Positions 49,119-58,561 are shown, numbered from the stretch's first letter. The stretch is 64,000 bases of DNA from Bog-159 sp963818855 (GCA_963818855.1 CAWFUH010000012.1:62001-126000); one strand, 5' to 3'. Numbers and translations are program-made. The notes: generated from the sequence alone by a model not told the origin.

Positions 49119-49898
49119 ATGCCCAACATCGATAAGCATCCCGCGGGCGCATTCGTGTGGGTCGAACTCGGCACCACGGATCAGGCCGCCGCCAAGACCT
49201 TCTATTCGTCGCTCTTCGGCTGGCAGGCCAATGACATGCCCATGGGGCCTGACGATCACTACACCATCTTCCGGCTGGATGGACGCGATGCCGCAGCCGC
49301 CTATACTCTACGTGCGGAGATGTCCGGCGGTGCCCCGCCGCATTGGATGCCATATATCTCGGTGGCGAGTGCAGACGATGCCGCGGCCCGCGCCGCACAG
49401 ATGGGCGGAACGGTGCTTGCGCCGGCCATGGATGTCATGGATGCCGGGCGCATGGCCGTGGTGCAGGATCCCACCGGCGCGACCTTCTCGCTCTGGCAGC
49501 CGAAGGGCAATTCCGGCATAGGCATCGTCGGCGTGGACGGTACGCTCTGCTGGGCGGACTTGATGACTACCGATGCAGCGCGCGCCCGCGAGTTCTATGC
49601 GGTTCTGTTCGGCTGGAGCATCACCCCGGGTGAACACGATCCGTCCGGATATCTGCACATCAAAAACGGCGACGCTTTCATTGGAGGCATTCCGCCCGTC
49701 GGCCCGCGGCCCGGCGTGCCGTCCCACTGGCTGCTCTACTTTCTGGCATCCGACTGCGATGGCTCGACCGCCAAGGCCAAATCCCTGGGCGCCAATATCT
49801 TCTATGGTCCCACCACCATGGAAGGCGTGGGGCGCTGGGCCGTAGTGGCCGACCCGCAGGGCGCCGTGTTCGCCATCTTCCAGCCGCTGCCGCATTGA
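49119..49898 (+). CDS. Two-domain VOC (glyoxalase-like) protein
   Basis: This 259-residue protein has two vicinal-oxygen-chelate domains: HPAGAFVWVELGTTDQAAAK ... FGWQANDMPMG and TLCWADLMTTDAARAREFYA ... SITPGEHDPSGYLHI. It is like the CFP30B group. A metal-dependent isomerase or dioxygenase, or a binding protein, is possible. The ATG at 49119 follows the CheX-like gene by 34 nt, but functional linkage is doubtful. Confidence 0.88.
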   Translation: MPNIDKHPAGAFVWVELGTTDQAAAKTFYSSLFGWQANDMPMGPDDHYTIFRLDGRDAAAAYTLRAEMSGGAPPHWMPYISVASADDAAARAAQMGGTVLAPAMDVMDAGRMAVVQDPTGATFSLWQPKGNSGIGIVGVDGTLCWADLMTTDAARAREFYAVLFGWSITPGEHDPSGYLHIKNGDAFIGGIPPVGPRPGVPSHWLLYFLASDCDGSTAKAKSLGANIFYGPTTMEGVGRWAVVADPQGAVFAIFQPLPH

Positions 49899-49919
49899 GG
49901 CCGCCGATCCGGTCCGCGC

Positions 49920-51785
49920 TCACGGCGCGAAAACGTACGCCGCCCCCTGGTCCACATTGCTATTCACCTTCGCGGCAGGAGCGGTCACCAGAATGTTATT
50001 GGCGCCGATGGCCACGGCTACACCCAAAGAATTGCCCTCCACCCCGTCGGCGGCGGTCAATCTGGCTGCCGGAGTCGAGTTTGCCGGCCAACCGGTCGGC
50101 GGTTTTGCGAACAAGTACGCGCGACCTCTTCCCCTTCCGCCGGGCCGTCCAGGCGCGCCGGCCACGACCGCATCGCCATTCGTGGCGATGGACCAGCCCA
50201 GATTATCGCGCGCATCCCCCTGTACGGCCGTCAGCTTGGAGGTCTGCGTCATGCTTGCCCAACCGCTCACCGGCTGAACAAAAACATAAGCCGCGCCCTG
50301 TAGCGCATTGGTCCCGACGGTTGCCAATGGCGCGCCGGCGGCAATCACGCCCCCGCTGATCGCGACTGAGTAGCCCAGTTCGTCGCCCCCCGCTCCATCG
50401 GCGGCGGTCAGCTTGGCGGTTTCCGTGAGGTTCGTCCCGCCGCCCGGTGGCATGACATATACATAAGCGGCGCCCGCGCCCTCGAGCGACCCGATCACCA
50501 CAGTGCCGCCATCGATCGCGGCGGAAATCCCAAAAAAGCTATCGGCCGCGCCGTCCGCGGCGGTCAGTTTAGACTGATACGCCGAAGTCGTCACCCAACC
50601 GCCGGTGGGCTTGGCGAACACGTACGCGCCGCCCTGGTTGGAATGGGACCCGATGGTGGCCTGACAAGCGCCGACGACGACGGTGTCGCCGCTGATCGCC
50701 ACACCCGTGCCGAAACGGTCGTACGATCTGCCGTCGTCGGCGGTCAGCTTGGCGGTTTCCGTAACGTCCGTCCAACCTGCCGCCGGCTCCACGAAAACGT
50801 AAGCGGCGCCCTGTTGAGCATTCTGCCCGATTGTCTGGTTGATGGCCCCGGCCACGATGGTATTGCCGTCAATCGCCACGGTCACGCCTAAAAAACTGAT
50901 GCCCTCGGCCTGGGCGTCCGACGCGGTTAGTTTGGCAGTCTCGGTCATGTTCCCCCACCCGGCTGCCGGCTGCACGAATACATAGACCGCGCCCGCATCG
51001 GAAACGCCGTTCACATTGGCAAATGGCGCGCCGACTACTGCGGTATTTCCGCTGACGGCCACCGAGTAGCCCAGCGAGTCATCCTTCTGCCCGTCGAAGG
51101 CCGTCAACTTGGCCGCCTGCACAAACGGATCGATCACCACCGGATACTGTGCACGGGTGTCGTCTACTTCCAACCGCAACCGCGCCCCGCGCAGTTCCAA
51201 CGAGGCCGGCAGTTCCCTGCCGGTAGCATCGAAGGCGGTTAGCCCCGTGTAGCGCAATTCCGACTGGCCCGAGTGTCCGGTCAGCGTCAAGCTTGTCTTG
51301 CCGGGATCCACGGCGGCCGTCATGTCGCCTGAAACCCCCAGCGCGATGATCACCCCCCCACGGCCATCGCGAGAGCCCGGCGGCTGGGCGAGGGTGAACC
51401 CCTGTTCGAGCCCTAGCGGTCCGTTCACGTACCATTCGGTGAGCGGCCCGCGCCGGTACTCGATACGATTGGCCGCCGCACTCGGCGCCGCTACGCCGGC
51501 CGGCTGAAGCGCCCCGGCGTAGCCGTAGGCGCGCAAGCGCAGTCCCCAGCGTGAGCCGTGGCGGCGTATTTCCAGGCCCGCCGGGGTGAAAGCGCCGGAA
51601 AGTTCCTGCCGGTCGTTCCGGGCCGTGAAGCCGTTAGCATGCCGCTCGGCTCGGTACCCAGCTTGATCGCGCCCGACTGCGGCAGACACGCTGGATTGCA
51701 TATCCGGTGACAGGCTCGAAAAACCAGCGGCCACGGGAGCCGCACCGGCCAAAGTCAAACCGATGACCACAGTTCCAATCCGCAT
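49920..51785 (-). CDS. Secreted FG-GAP repeat beta-propeller protein
   Basis: This 621-residue protein has a signal peptide (TVVIGLTLAGAAPVAAG), an N-terminal domain of about 200 residues and seven FG-GAP units. Each unit repeats a pattern such as DSLGYSVAVSGNTAVVGAP ... GAVYVFVQPAAGW and ends in AKLTA. This matches integrin-alpha-like propellers. It probably binds to extracellular ligand or surface polymer. It ends with GAAYVFAP-stop. The start is the ATG at 51785. Confidence 0.85.
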   Translation of the reverse strand: MRIGTVVIGLTLAGAAPVAAGFSSLSPDMQSSVSAAVGRDQAGYRAERHANGFTARNDRQELSGAFTPAGLEIRRHGSRWGLRLRAYGYAGALQPAGVAAPSAAANRIEYRRGPLTEWYVNGPLGLEQGFTLAQPPGSRDGRGGVIIALGVSGDMTAAVDPGKTSLTLTGHSGQSELRYTGLTAFDATGRELPASLELRGARLRLEVDDTRAQYPVVIDPFVQAAKLTAFDGQKDDSLGYSVAVSGNTAVVGAPFANVNGVSDAGAVYVFVQPAAGWGNMTETAKLTASDAQAEGISFLGVTVAIDGNTIVAGAINQTIGQNAQQGAAYVFVEPAAGWTDVTETAKLTADDGRSYDRFGTGVAISGDTVVVGACQATIGSHSNQGGAYVFAKPTGGWVTTSAYQSKLTAADGAADSFFGISAAIDGGTVVIGSLEGAGAAYVYVMPPGGGTNLTETAKLTAADGAGGDELGYSVAISGGVIAAGAPLATVGTNALQGAAYVFVQPVSGWASMTQTSKLTAVQGDARDNLGWSIATNGDAVVAGAPGRPGGRGRGRAYLFAKPPTGWPANSTPAARLTAADGVEGNSLGVAVAIGANNILVTAPAAKVNSNVDQGAAYVFAP

Positions 51786-51807
51786 GGTGACGATCAGTAT
51801 ACACCGG

Positions 51808-52521
51808 TCACCCCCACTCTTCCCGACGTGCGGTACTACGCTTCCCAGCCAGCGGCGCATTCAGGAATTCCAAAAAAGGAGCCAGCGCGCGGAACCGCTT
51901 CTCCAATTGCGTGAAAAGCTTCGGCGTGGTGACCAGCGCGGCATCCAGCGTGGTGAACAGCAGGAATTGCTTGAAGCGCAACAGATCGGCCGCCGGATGT
52001 TCGGCGCCGAAACCCTTGGGCGGGCGGGTCAGTTGCTCGCCCTGCATCGCTCCGAACAGCCGCTTGACCGCGCTCGCCGCCACCAATTGGCGAAAAGCCG
52101 CGGGCTGCCCGGCGATATGCGTGCGCACTGCCAGCAGCGTTTCCGGCGGAGGCATATAAATGCCGCCGCCCACCTCCACGCCCTTGTGCGAGATCGCAAA
52201 GTAGTAACCCGCTGCGCCATGCTTCTCCATGCCGCGCCGCGCAAACGACGCCGCGATATGTGTCTTGTACGGTGTCTTATCGGGGCTGAAGCGCGTGTCG
52301 CGATAGATGCGATAAATGGCTTTCGGCGCATCCGTGACGTAGTCTGGCGCGAAACTCATCATGGCGCGGTTCAACTCGGTCACCAGTTCCACCATCGGCG
52401 CCTTCACTTTTTCGTCGTAGATATGCTTGCGTGGCTGGAACCATTCGCGCTCATTATGCCTCGCCAGACCGCGAAAAAAGGTGATAGCCTCTGCCGGAAA
52501 GCCCGCAAACCCGGATCGCAT
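51808..52521 (-). CDS. DUF2461 family protein
   Basis: This 237-residue protein matches DUF2461 (TIGR02453), with FPAEAITFFRGLARHNEREW and FQPRKHIYDEKVKAPM near the N-terminus, then RIYRDTRFSPDKTPYKTHIA and GYYFAISHKGVEVGGGIYMP. The family function is unknown. It is cytosolic. It is transcribed divergently from murB, with only 3 nt between the two start codons. Confidence 0.9.
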   Translation of the reverse strand: MRSGFAGFPAEAITFFRGLARHNEREWFQPRKHIYDEKVKAPMVELVTELNRAMMSFAPDYVTDAPKAIYRIYRDTRFSPDKTPYKTHIAASFARRGMEKHGAAGYYFAISHKGVEVGGGIYMPPPETLLAVRTHIAGQPAAFRQLVAASAVKRLFGAMQGEQLTRPPKGFGAEHPAADLLRFKQFLLFTTLDAALVTTPKLFTQLEKRFRALAPFLEFLNAPLAGKRSTARREEWG

Positions 52522-52524
52522 AGA

Positions 52525-53520
52525 ATGCCTCCTATAATTGAATCAATGGACTCCACGCTCGCGCGCCTGTCCGAAATACCCAATTTAACCGTTTCGCGCG
52601 ATGCGGCGCTCTCCGCTTACACACGCTTCGCCATCGGAGGGCCGGCCGATATCTACGCCGAAACCGAAAGCGTGGAATCCTTCATTCAGGCTCTGGCAGT
52701 GGCGCGCGCGAGCGGCCGCGACTTCATGGTCATGGGCGGCGGCACCAACCTGATCGTGTCCGATCGCGGATTCCGCGGCATCATGCTGCGCTTCGTGGCG
52801 CGGCGCATTCTGGCGGCGGGTGAGCGGGTCGCGTGCGATGCCGGCGCGGTGTTGCAGGACCTGGTGGATTTCTCCGTCGGCCGCGGGTTACAGGGCCTCG
52901 AGACTCTCGCCGGAATCCCCGGCTCGGTGGGCGCGGCCGTATATGGCAATGCCGGCGCCTACGGCCATTCCATCTCGGAGCGTGTGCGGCAGGTACGCTT
53001 CTTCGATGGCGCCTGCGTGCGCGTATTTGACAACGCGGCGTGCGAATTTCAATATCGCGAAAGCGTGTTCAAGCGCCACAAGGACTGGATCATCTTCTCG
53101 GCGGAATTGCATCTGACCACCGCCGACGCGAATGCTCTGCGCCGCACGGCGGACGATATCGTGAAGGTTCGCAACGAGAAATTCCCCGTCACCATGAAGT
53201 GCGCCGGCAGCATATTCAAGAACTTTCTGCTGGCCGAATTGCCGCCGGCGGCAGCCGCCGCAGTGCCTGCTAGCGTGGTCCGCGAAGGAAAAGTCCCGGC
53301 CGCTTATTTTCTGGAACAAGTGGGCGCCAAAGGCATGTCGCGCGGCGATATCCATGTGGCCGTTTACCATGCCAACCTGATCTATAACGCCGGAGCCGGC
53401 ACCGCCGCGGATCTCTGTGCCCTGATCGCGGAACTCAAATCGCGCGTGCGCCGCCAGTTCGCCGTCGAACTGGAGGAGGAGGTGCAATACGTGGGGTTCG
53501 CCGATGCGTGCCCGGTCTAG
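52525..53520 (+). CDS. murB: UDP-N-acetylmuramate dehydrogenase
   Basis: This 331-residue FAD enzyme reduces UDP-N-acetylglucosamine enolpyruvate to UDP-N-acetylmuramate in peptidoglycan synthesis. FAD-binding residues are in MVMGGGTNLIVSDRGFRGIM and LAGIPGSVGAAVYGNAGAYG; the catalytic Ser is in KCAGSIFKNF and the terminal Glu region LEEEVQYVGF. I give the ATG at 52525; ATG at 52546, preceded by TATAAT at 52533, is a plausible leaderless start. It overlaps the ankyrin gene by 17 nt. Confidence 0.94.
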   Translation: MPPIIESMDSTLARLSEIPNLTVSRDAALSAYTRFAIGGPADIYAETESVESFIQALAVARASGRDFMVMGGGTNLIVSDRGFRGIMLRFVARRILAAGERVACDAGAVLQDLVDFSVGRGLQGLETLAGIPGSVGAAVYGNAGAYGHSISERVRQVRFFDGACVRVFDNAACEFQYRESVFKRHKDWIIFSAELHLTTADANALRRTADDIVKVRNEKFPVTMKCAGSIFKNFLLAELPPAAAAAVPASVVREGKVPAAYFLEQVGAKGMSRGDIHVAVYHANLIYNAGAGTAADLCALIAELKSRVRRQFAVELEEEVQYVGFADACPV

Positions 53521-54769
53521 CGCGCGCCGCTCGCGCCGTGGCTGGTGGCTGGTGGCTGGTGGCTGGTGGCTGTGTTTTTCACCCGCCGCGGCGCAGTCCG
53601 GCGGGCTGCACGACGCGGTTACCGCGGGGAATGTGGAACAAGTACGCTCGCTTCTGGCAGCGGGCGCGGATGCCAACACCCGCGACCCACTCGGCGCCAC
53701 TCCATTGCATGACGCGGCCTGGATCGGCAACCAGGAAATCGCCGCGCTGCTCATCGCCCATGGCGCCGAAGTAAACGCCCGTCACCTGGAAGCCGGGTCT
53801 ACGCCACTCGATTACGCAGTCATCAAAGACAATCGCGCCGTCGCGGAGTTGCTCCTCGCACATGGCGCCGCCGTCCAGGAAACGGACCGGTCCGGCTCGA
53901 CCGCCCTGCACCTCGCCGCCACGCGCGGCTATCAGGATATGGTGGCGCTGCTGGTAGCCCACGGCGCGAATGTCAGTGCCCGCGACGGAGCCGGTGCCAC
54001 GCCGCTCGATGATGCCTGCTGGAAGGGCTATCGCGCCATCGCCGCGCTGCTGTTGGACAAAGGCGCACCCATCGACGCGCGCAATCCGGAAAGCGGCGCC
54101 ACACCGCTGAACGAAGCCGCCGCCAAGGGGCAGGCCGACGTAGTCGAACTGCTGCTCGCGCGCGGAGCGGATGTGAACGCGCGCGATAACGCCGGTGCCT
54201 CACCGCTTGAGAATGCCTCGCGCTACCGCCACACCCCGGTCATGGATCTGCTGATGGCCCACGGCGCTAGCCTGGCCAGGCGCGATCAGCCGGGCGTTTC
54301 GCTATTGGACGAGGCCGTGCTGAAAGGCCAGGCCGACATGGTGGAACTACTGGCTGCCAAGGGCGCCGACGTTAATGCGCACAATCGGGAAGGCTCGCCG
54401 CCATTGGCGGATGCCGCGCTCAAGGGCTACACGGAGATCGCCCGGATTCTGCTCGATCACGGCGCGCGCGTGAACGAGCGGAATTCCGCAGGCGGCACGC
54501 CGCTGCACGACGCCGCGCTGGCAGGGCATCCGGAAATGGCGGCGCTCTTACTCGATCGCGGCGCGGAAATCGATGCGCGCGACACAGCCGGCGTTACGCC
54601 GCTCTACAATGCGGCGTCCTGGGGCCGCCGCGACGTGGTCGAATTGCTGCTGGCGCGCGGTGCGGATGCCGGGCTGCGCACCAAGGCCGGCGCTACCGCC
54701 CTGGAAGGCGCGGTGGCCAACGGCTTCGGAGATGTCGCCGCCGTGTTGCGCGCCCGCGCGGCGAAGTGA
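53504..54769 (+). CDS. Secreted protein of 12 ankyrin repeats
   Basis: This 421-residue protein has a signal region rich in Trp and Gly (RRGWWLVAGGWWLCFSPAAA) and then about twelve ankyrin repeats, each like GATPLHDAAWIGNQEIAALL with LIAHGAEVNAR turns. Units 2 and 5 carry an extra residue in the loop. It would act in protein binding in the periplasm. The start overlaps murB by 17 nt, so expression is linked to cell-wall synthesis. The signal is written by five tandem heptamers. Confidence 0.9.
   Translation: MRARSSARRSRRGWWLVAGGWWLCFSPAAAQSGGLHDAVTAGNVEQVRSLLAAGADANTRDPLGATPLHDAAWIGNQEIAALLIAHGAEVNARHLEAGSTPLDYAVIKDNRAVAELLLAHGAAVQETDRSGSTALHLAATRGYQDMVALLVAHGANVSARDGAGATPLDDACWKGYRAIAALLLDKGAPIDARNPESGATPLNEAAAKGQADVVELLLARGADVNARDNAGASPLENASRYRHTPVMDLLMAHGASLARRDQPGVSLLDEAVLKGQADMVELLAAKGADVNAHNREGSPPLADAALKGYTEIARILLDHGARVNERNSAGGTPLHDAALAGHPEMAALLLDRGAEIDARDTAGVTPLYNAASWGRRDVVELLLARGADAGLRTKAGATALEGAVANGFGDVAAVLRARAAK
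53538..53572 (+). repeat. Five perfect tandem GTGGCTG heptamers in the ankyrin signal region
   Basis: The unit GTGGCTG occurs five times without a mismatch. Because seven is not a multiple of three, any change in copy number would shift the reading frame. Confidence 0.95.
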
Positions 54770-55139
54770 GTCTGGAATCGGTTCCAGCGCTGATACTCAA
54801 GAAGGTGCCAAACGCGACGCGACAATACGTGCGATCCGGAGAGCCGGCCAAGGTTACGGGCGTCAGTACGGATACGCTGCGGCATCACGAGTACACCAAT
54901 TGCAGAGTCCGGTGGCGGATGAGACCGGGCTGACGGGCGTATTCTGGATTGCCCTGGATTTCGCGCCGGAATCGCTTCTTAGTGGACCGGGCACCAGTGC
55001 CGGCGCGCCCGCGGTCGATCTGGCGCCGCCGCTTTTCGTTGCGGTCGAGGAACAGCTGGGGCTCAAACTGGAGCCGCGAAAGGCTCCCGTCGAATTCCTG
55101 GTGATTGATCACATCGAAAAGGCGCCCACGGAAAACTGA
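54766..55139 (+). pseudogene. MerR-type helix-turn-helix remnant joined to a TIGR03435 C-terminal remnant
   Basis: In one frame (54829-54891) VRSGEPAKVTGVSTDTLRHH matches the start of a MerR-family regulator, and the frame stops at 54933. In another frame (about 54900-55139), VADETGLTGVFWIALDFAPE, then FVAVEEQLGLKLEPRKAPVE and FLVIDHIEKAPTEN-stop match the C-terminus of the acidobacterial TIGR03435 family. Neither body is complete. The gap between the ankyrin and flippase genes holds nothing else of note. Confidence 0.65.
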
Positions 55140-55214
55140 GCACGGCACCAGAAGTACTTCAGCCAGGCGCGCTAATGTGTTAGGCTCATTTTCTCCTGGA
55201 AATGAGGAGTTCCG

Positions 55215-56255
55215 ATTAAACACAAGGGGAAGTGGCTGGTGGTGGGGCTGGCCGGCGTGGCGGCGGCCATCTGCCTGGTGCGTTTATTTCTCCACAGCCG
55301 CGGGTTCGACTGGCGGGCGTTCCGCGCTACTTTTCTCTCCCTGCGATGGGGTTGGCTGGTGGCGGCCAGCGCTTGGGTGATCGCCGGGTATTACGGGCGC
55401 GCGTTGCGCTGGCGGGTCTTGATCCGGCCGGTCAAACCGCAACCCAGTCTGTGGAACTTGTTCGCCGCTACCGTCATCGGCTTCAGCGCCATCACCGTGC
55501 TCGGCCGCGCGGGTGAACTCGTGCGGCCCTATCTCATCGCCGCTAAAGAGAAAGTCCCGGCTTCCTCGCAAATGGCTGCGTTGGTGCTGGAGCGCATATA
55601 CGATGTTCTGATCGTATTTGCCATTTTCGGATTCGCACTCGGCCGCGTGCGACGATCCGACGTCACCTTGGGACCGGCGCTTACCTGGGTATTTGCCGTG
55701 GGCGGCTGGCTGGTGGGAGCTCTAGCGGTCATCATATTGGGGCTGCTGGCCGCGTTTCGGCATTTCTCGTCAACCATGCGGCGCCGTCTGCTGGACGCTC
55801 TCGGTGCCCTGTCGGAGCGCCACCTCCAGAAGGCCGATGGCCTGATTACGGCCTTTGTGCAGGGGATGGAATCCACCAAGAGCCCAAAAGCCATGCTTTT
55901 AATGGTCTGGTATACGGTTCTCGAATGGGTTACCATCGCGCTGACCGTATTCTGCGTCATGCAGGCGTTCGGCGGCGTGCTGCAGTTCGGCTGGCTGGAT
56001 GTACTGATCTTCCTTGGCTTTCTGGCCTTTGGCACGGTCGTCCAGCTGCCGGGTGTCGGCGGAGGTATGCAGGTGGTTACCGTCCTGGTGCTGACCGAAC
56101 TGTTCCGGATTCCCGTAGAGATTTCCACCAGCGTGGCCCTTGTGCTGTGGTTTATTTCATTTGTAGTAGTTCTGCCATTTGGCGTTGCTTTGGCCCTCCA
56201 TGAAGGCATCCAGTGGCGCAGTCTGAAGCAACTGCAGCCGGAAGTCTCGATATGA
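55215..56255 (+). CDS. Flippase-like LPG-synthase-TM (UPF0104) membrane protein, ATT start likely
   Basis: This 346-residue inner-membrane protein has eight or so spans, with WVIAGYYGRALRWRVLIRPV in the early part and GRAGELVRPYLIAAKEKVPA conserved, then VQLPGVGGGMQVVTVLVLTE late. Such proteins resemble the transmembrane part of lysylphosphatidylglycerol synthase and hypothetical flippases. In frame there is TGA at 55203, then SD-like GAGGAG at 55204-55209 and no ATG, GTG or TTG before the first hydrophobic segment; ATT at 55215 with IKHKGKW follows at ideal spacing. GTG at 55236-55241 would cut the basic N-terminus. It overlaps nrdR by 4 nt. Confidence 0.82.
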   Translation: MKHKGKWLVVGLAGVAAAICLVRLFLHSRGFDWRAFRATFLSLRWGWLVAASAWVIAGYYGRALRWRVLIRPVKPQPSLWNLFAATVIGFSAITVLGRAGELVRPYLIAAKEKVPASSQMAALVLERIYDVLIVFAIFGFALGRVRRSDVTLGPALTWVFAVGGWLVGALAVIILGLLAAFRHFSSTMRRRLLDALGALSERHLQKADGLITAFVQGMESTKSPKAMLLMVWYTVLEWVTIALTVFCVMQAFGGVLQFGWLDVLIFLGFLAFGTVVQLPGVGGGMQVVTVLVLTELFRIPVEISTSVALVLWFISFVVVLPFGVALALHEGIQWRSLKQLQPEVSI

Positions 56256-56713
56256 AGTGCCCATTCTGCAATCACATAGAAGATAAGGTAGTGGACTCGC
56301 GCGAGAGCCGCGAGGGAGATGCCATCCGGCGCCGGCGGCAATGCCTTGCGTGCGAGCGCCGCTTCACAACTTATGAGCGGATCGATGAAGTGCCGTATAT
56401 GGTGATTAAGAAAGACGGCCGCCGCGAAAAGTTCGACCGCCAGAAAGTATTGTCCGGATTGCTGAAAGCTTGTGAGAAGCGGCCGATAAGTATGGGTAGG
56501 CTGGCAGAACTGGTGGACCAGGTCGAAGCCAAGGTGACGGATTCGACGGATCGGGAGATATCTACTACAGAAATAGGAGAAATGCTGATAGACGCGCTAC
56601 GCGATCTGGATAAGATCGCTTACGTACGGTTCGCCTCGGTTTACCGCGACTTTCAAGACGAACAAGCGTTCTTCAATGAGCTGAAGAACCTGATGCGTCA
56701 CAAGGTGCCTTGA
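56252..56713 (+). CDS. nrdR: Transcriptional repressor NrdR
   Basis: This 153-residue protein represses ribonucleotide reductase genes when dATP is high. It has an N-terminal zinc ribbon (MKCPFCNH ... RQCLACERRFTTYE) and an ATP-cone domain (VIKKDGRREKFDRQKVLSGL). Length is typical. Its ATG overlaps the flippase stop (ATGA). No ribonucleotide reductase gene lies in the window. Confidence 0.95.
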   Translation: MKCPFCNHIEDKVVDSRESREGDAIRRRRQCLACERRFTTYERIDEVPYMVIKKDGRREKFDRQKVLSGLLKACEKRPISMGRLAELVDQVEAKVTDSTDREISTTEIGEMLIDALRDLDKIAYVRFASVYRDFQDEQAFFNELKNLMRHKVP

Positions 56714-56848
56714 GGCCCATCGGCCGCTGCCGGAGCTTTAGACCCCGCGACCCAGGGCACGATCGAGGCAGCGAAGAGCTATTTTGCGGGCGATTTCGCG
56801 GAGATGGCTGTAACCAAAACGGTTCTGAAACATCTTTAACTATAGGAC

Positions 56849-56877
56849 TTAACTTTCCTGGTGATTGGTGTTATCAT
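56849..56877 (+). promoter_or_regulatory. Promoter of rpoD
   Basis: TTAACT (56849-56854), 17 bp, then TATCAT (56872-56877), with a TGT extended -10 directly upstream of the box. Expected start is near 56884, giving a leader of about 140 nt. The remainder of 56714-57025 shows no gene. Confidence 0.6.
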
Positions 56878-57025
56878 CAGTTAATGTGCCATTGGCGAAG
56901 GAAGTCCCCCGCATTGGCGTGCCGTACTAGCAAGTCCGAAGCGTTTCTAGAACCCCTGAATCTAACCAAGTGCAAGTTGCAGATGCTACTTCGACCGAGT
57001 TAATTGGGGGGAGGTGAGTCGAACG

Positions 57026-58561
57026 GTGGATCAATTCGAAGATCAATTCTTAGCAGATAATCCTGAAGCCTTGGGCCTCAACTTTGAAGAGGATGCCAAG
57101 TTCTTTGATGCCGAGGCAGGCCACGAGGCCGATTTCCTGCATCCTGCGCCGGTGGAAGAGTCCATCTACACGGACGATCCGGTACGGGTGTATCTGCGTG
57201 AAATGGGAGCAGTTCCGCTCCTGACGCGCGAAGGCGAGGTAGACTTGGCCCGCCGCATGGAACGCGGCAAATTGCGCATGCAAAAGGCCATCAGCCGCTC
57301 GGCCCTGGTACAGCGGGTGGTCGTCGAACTGGCCGAGCAGTTGAAGAAGGGCGCCGACGAAATCGACAATGTAGTGGACGTAGGCGACGTCGAAGAAGGC
57401 ACCCCGGCGGATTTGAAGAAACGCGCTGACCTGTTGAAATTATTCACCGATCTGATCGTCGTGTACCGGAAACTGCAGCAGGTAACGGACAAGGTGGAAA
57501 CCATCCCCGTGAACCTGAAACGGCAGCGCAAACGCTGGTGCAACCGCTTGAACCGGACCAAGGTGCAGGTGTCTCAGGGTATTCGGGTCATCCCGTTCCG
57601 CTCGCTCAAATGGAAGGAATTTGCAAAAGAAATCGAGCGTGCGGTCGAGGAACTGGGCCAACTGGATCGGGAGTCGAAGAAGATCGAGGCGAAGGCCGCC
57701 GGTCAGCCGCAACTGCAGGCCCGACTGAAGGACCTGAAGAAGGAAATCCGCAAACGCGAGACCATGGCCGGCGCTTCTCTACCGGACCTGAAACACACGC
57801 TGACGGTGATCCGGCATGGGGAAGCCGAGGCGGAACGAGCTAAAAAGGACTTGGTAGAGGCCAACCTGCGCCTGGTGGTTTCGGTAGCCAAGAAGTACGT
57901 AAACCGCGGACTTCACTTGCTGGACCTCATCCAGGAGGGCAATATTGGTCTGATGCGCGCCGCGGACAAGTTCGAATACCGCCGCGGATATAAGTTTTCT
58001 ACGTATGCCACGTGGTGGATCCGTCAAGCCATCACGCGCGCCATCGCTGACCAATCGCGCACAATTCGAATTCCCGTTCACATGAACGAAAGCATGAATA
58101 AGTTTTTACGTGCGTCGCGTGAACTGGAGAAGGAACTGGGCCGAACTCCTACAAATGACGAAATTGGCCGTCGGATGGACATTCCGGTAGAGAAAGTCCA
58201 GAAGCTGAAAACCATTTCCCGCGACCCTGTATCGCTGGAGACCCCCGTCGGGCGGGACGGCGAATCGGCATTGGGCGATCTGATCGAAGATCGCTGGGTC
58301 GGATCGCCGGTGGACGCCGTGATCGAGACTAATGTCCGGGACGAAACCGCCGGCATCCTGAAAACCCTTTCTCCGAAGGAAGAAAAGGTGATCCGGTTGC
58401 GGTTTGGGATCGGCTGCGAACGCGAACACACTTTGGAAGAGATTGGCCAGGAGTTCGACGTCACGCGCGAGCGCATCCGTCAGATCGAAGCCAAAGCGTT
58501 GCGGCAACTGCGTGCCCCCGAGCGGGCGCGGCGGTTACGGGCGCTGATGGCCGCCCGGTAA
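57026..58561 (+). CDS. rpoD: RNA polymerase primary sigma factor (RpoD/SigA)
   Basis: This 511-residue sigma factor directs the polymerase to housekeeping promoters. Region 1.2 is DPVRVYLREMGAVPLLTREG, region 2 has VSVAKKYVNRGLHLLDLIQE then GYKFSTYATWWIRQAITRAI, region 3 includes HMNESMNKFLRASRELEKEL and region 4 TLEEIGQEFDVTRERIRQIE. I chose the GTG at 57026, which has GAGGTGA at a good distance; GTG at 57014 is also possible. Its 3' end overlaps the convergent CDP-alcohol transferase by 27 nt. Confidence 0.95.
   Translation: MDQFEDQFLADNPEALGLNFEEDAKFFDAEAGHEADFLHPAPVEESIYTDDPVRVYLREMGAVPLLTREGEVDLARRMERGKLRMQKAISRSALVQRVVVELAEQLKKGADEIDNVVDVGDVEEGTPADLKKRADLLKLFTDLIVVYRKLQQVTDKVETIPVNLKRQRKRWCNRLNRTKVQVSQGIRVIPFRSLKWKEFAKEIERAVEELGQLDRESKKIEAKAAGQPQLQARLKDLKKEIRKRETMAGASLPDLKHTLTVIRHGEAEAERAKKDLVEANLRLVVSVAKKYVNRGLHLLDLIQEGNIGLMRAADKFEYRRGYKFSTYATWWIRQAITRAIADQSRTIRIPVHMNESMNKFLRASRELEKELGRTPTNDEIGRRMDIPVEKVQKLKTISRDPVSLETPVGRDGESALGDLIEDRWVGSPVDAVIETNVRDETAGILKTLSPKEEKVIRLRFGIGCEREHTLEEIGQEFDVTRERIRQIEAKALRQLRAPERARRLRALMAAR

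Noticed and set aside
56710..57003. A 97-codon frame between nrdR and rpoD.
   Set aside because: It overlaps the rpoD promoter and leader, has no ribosome-binding site and no family pattern.
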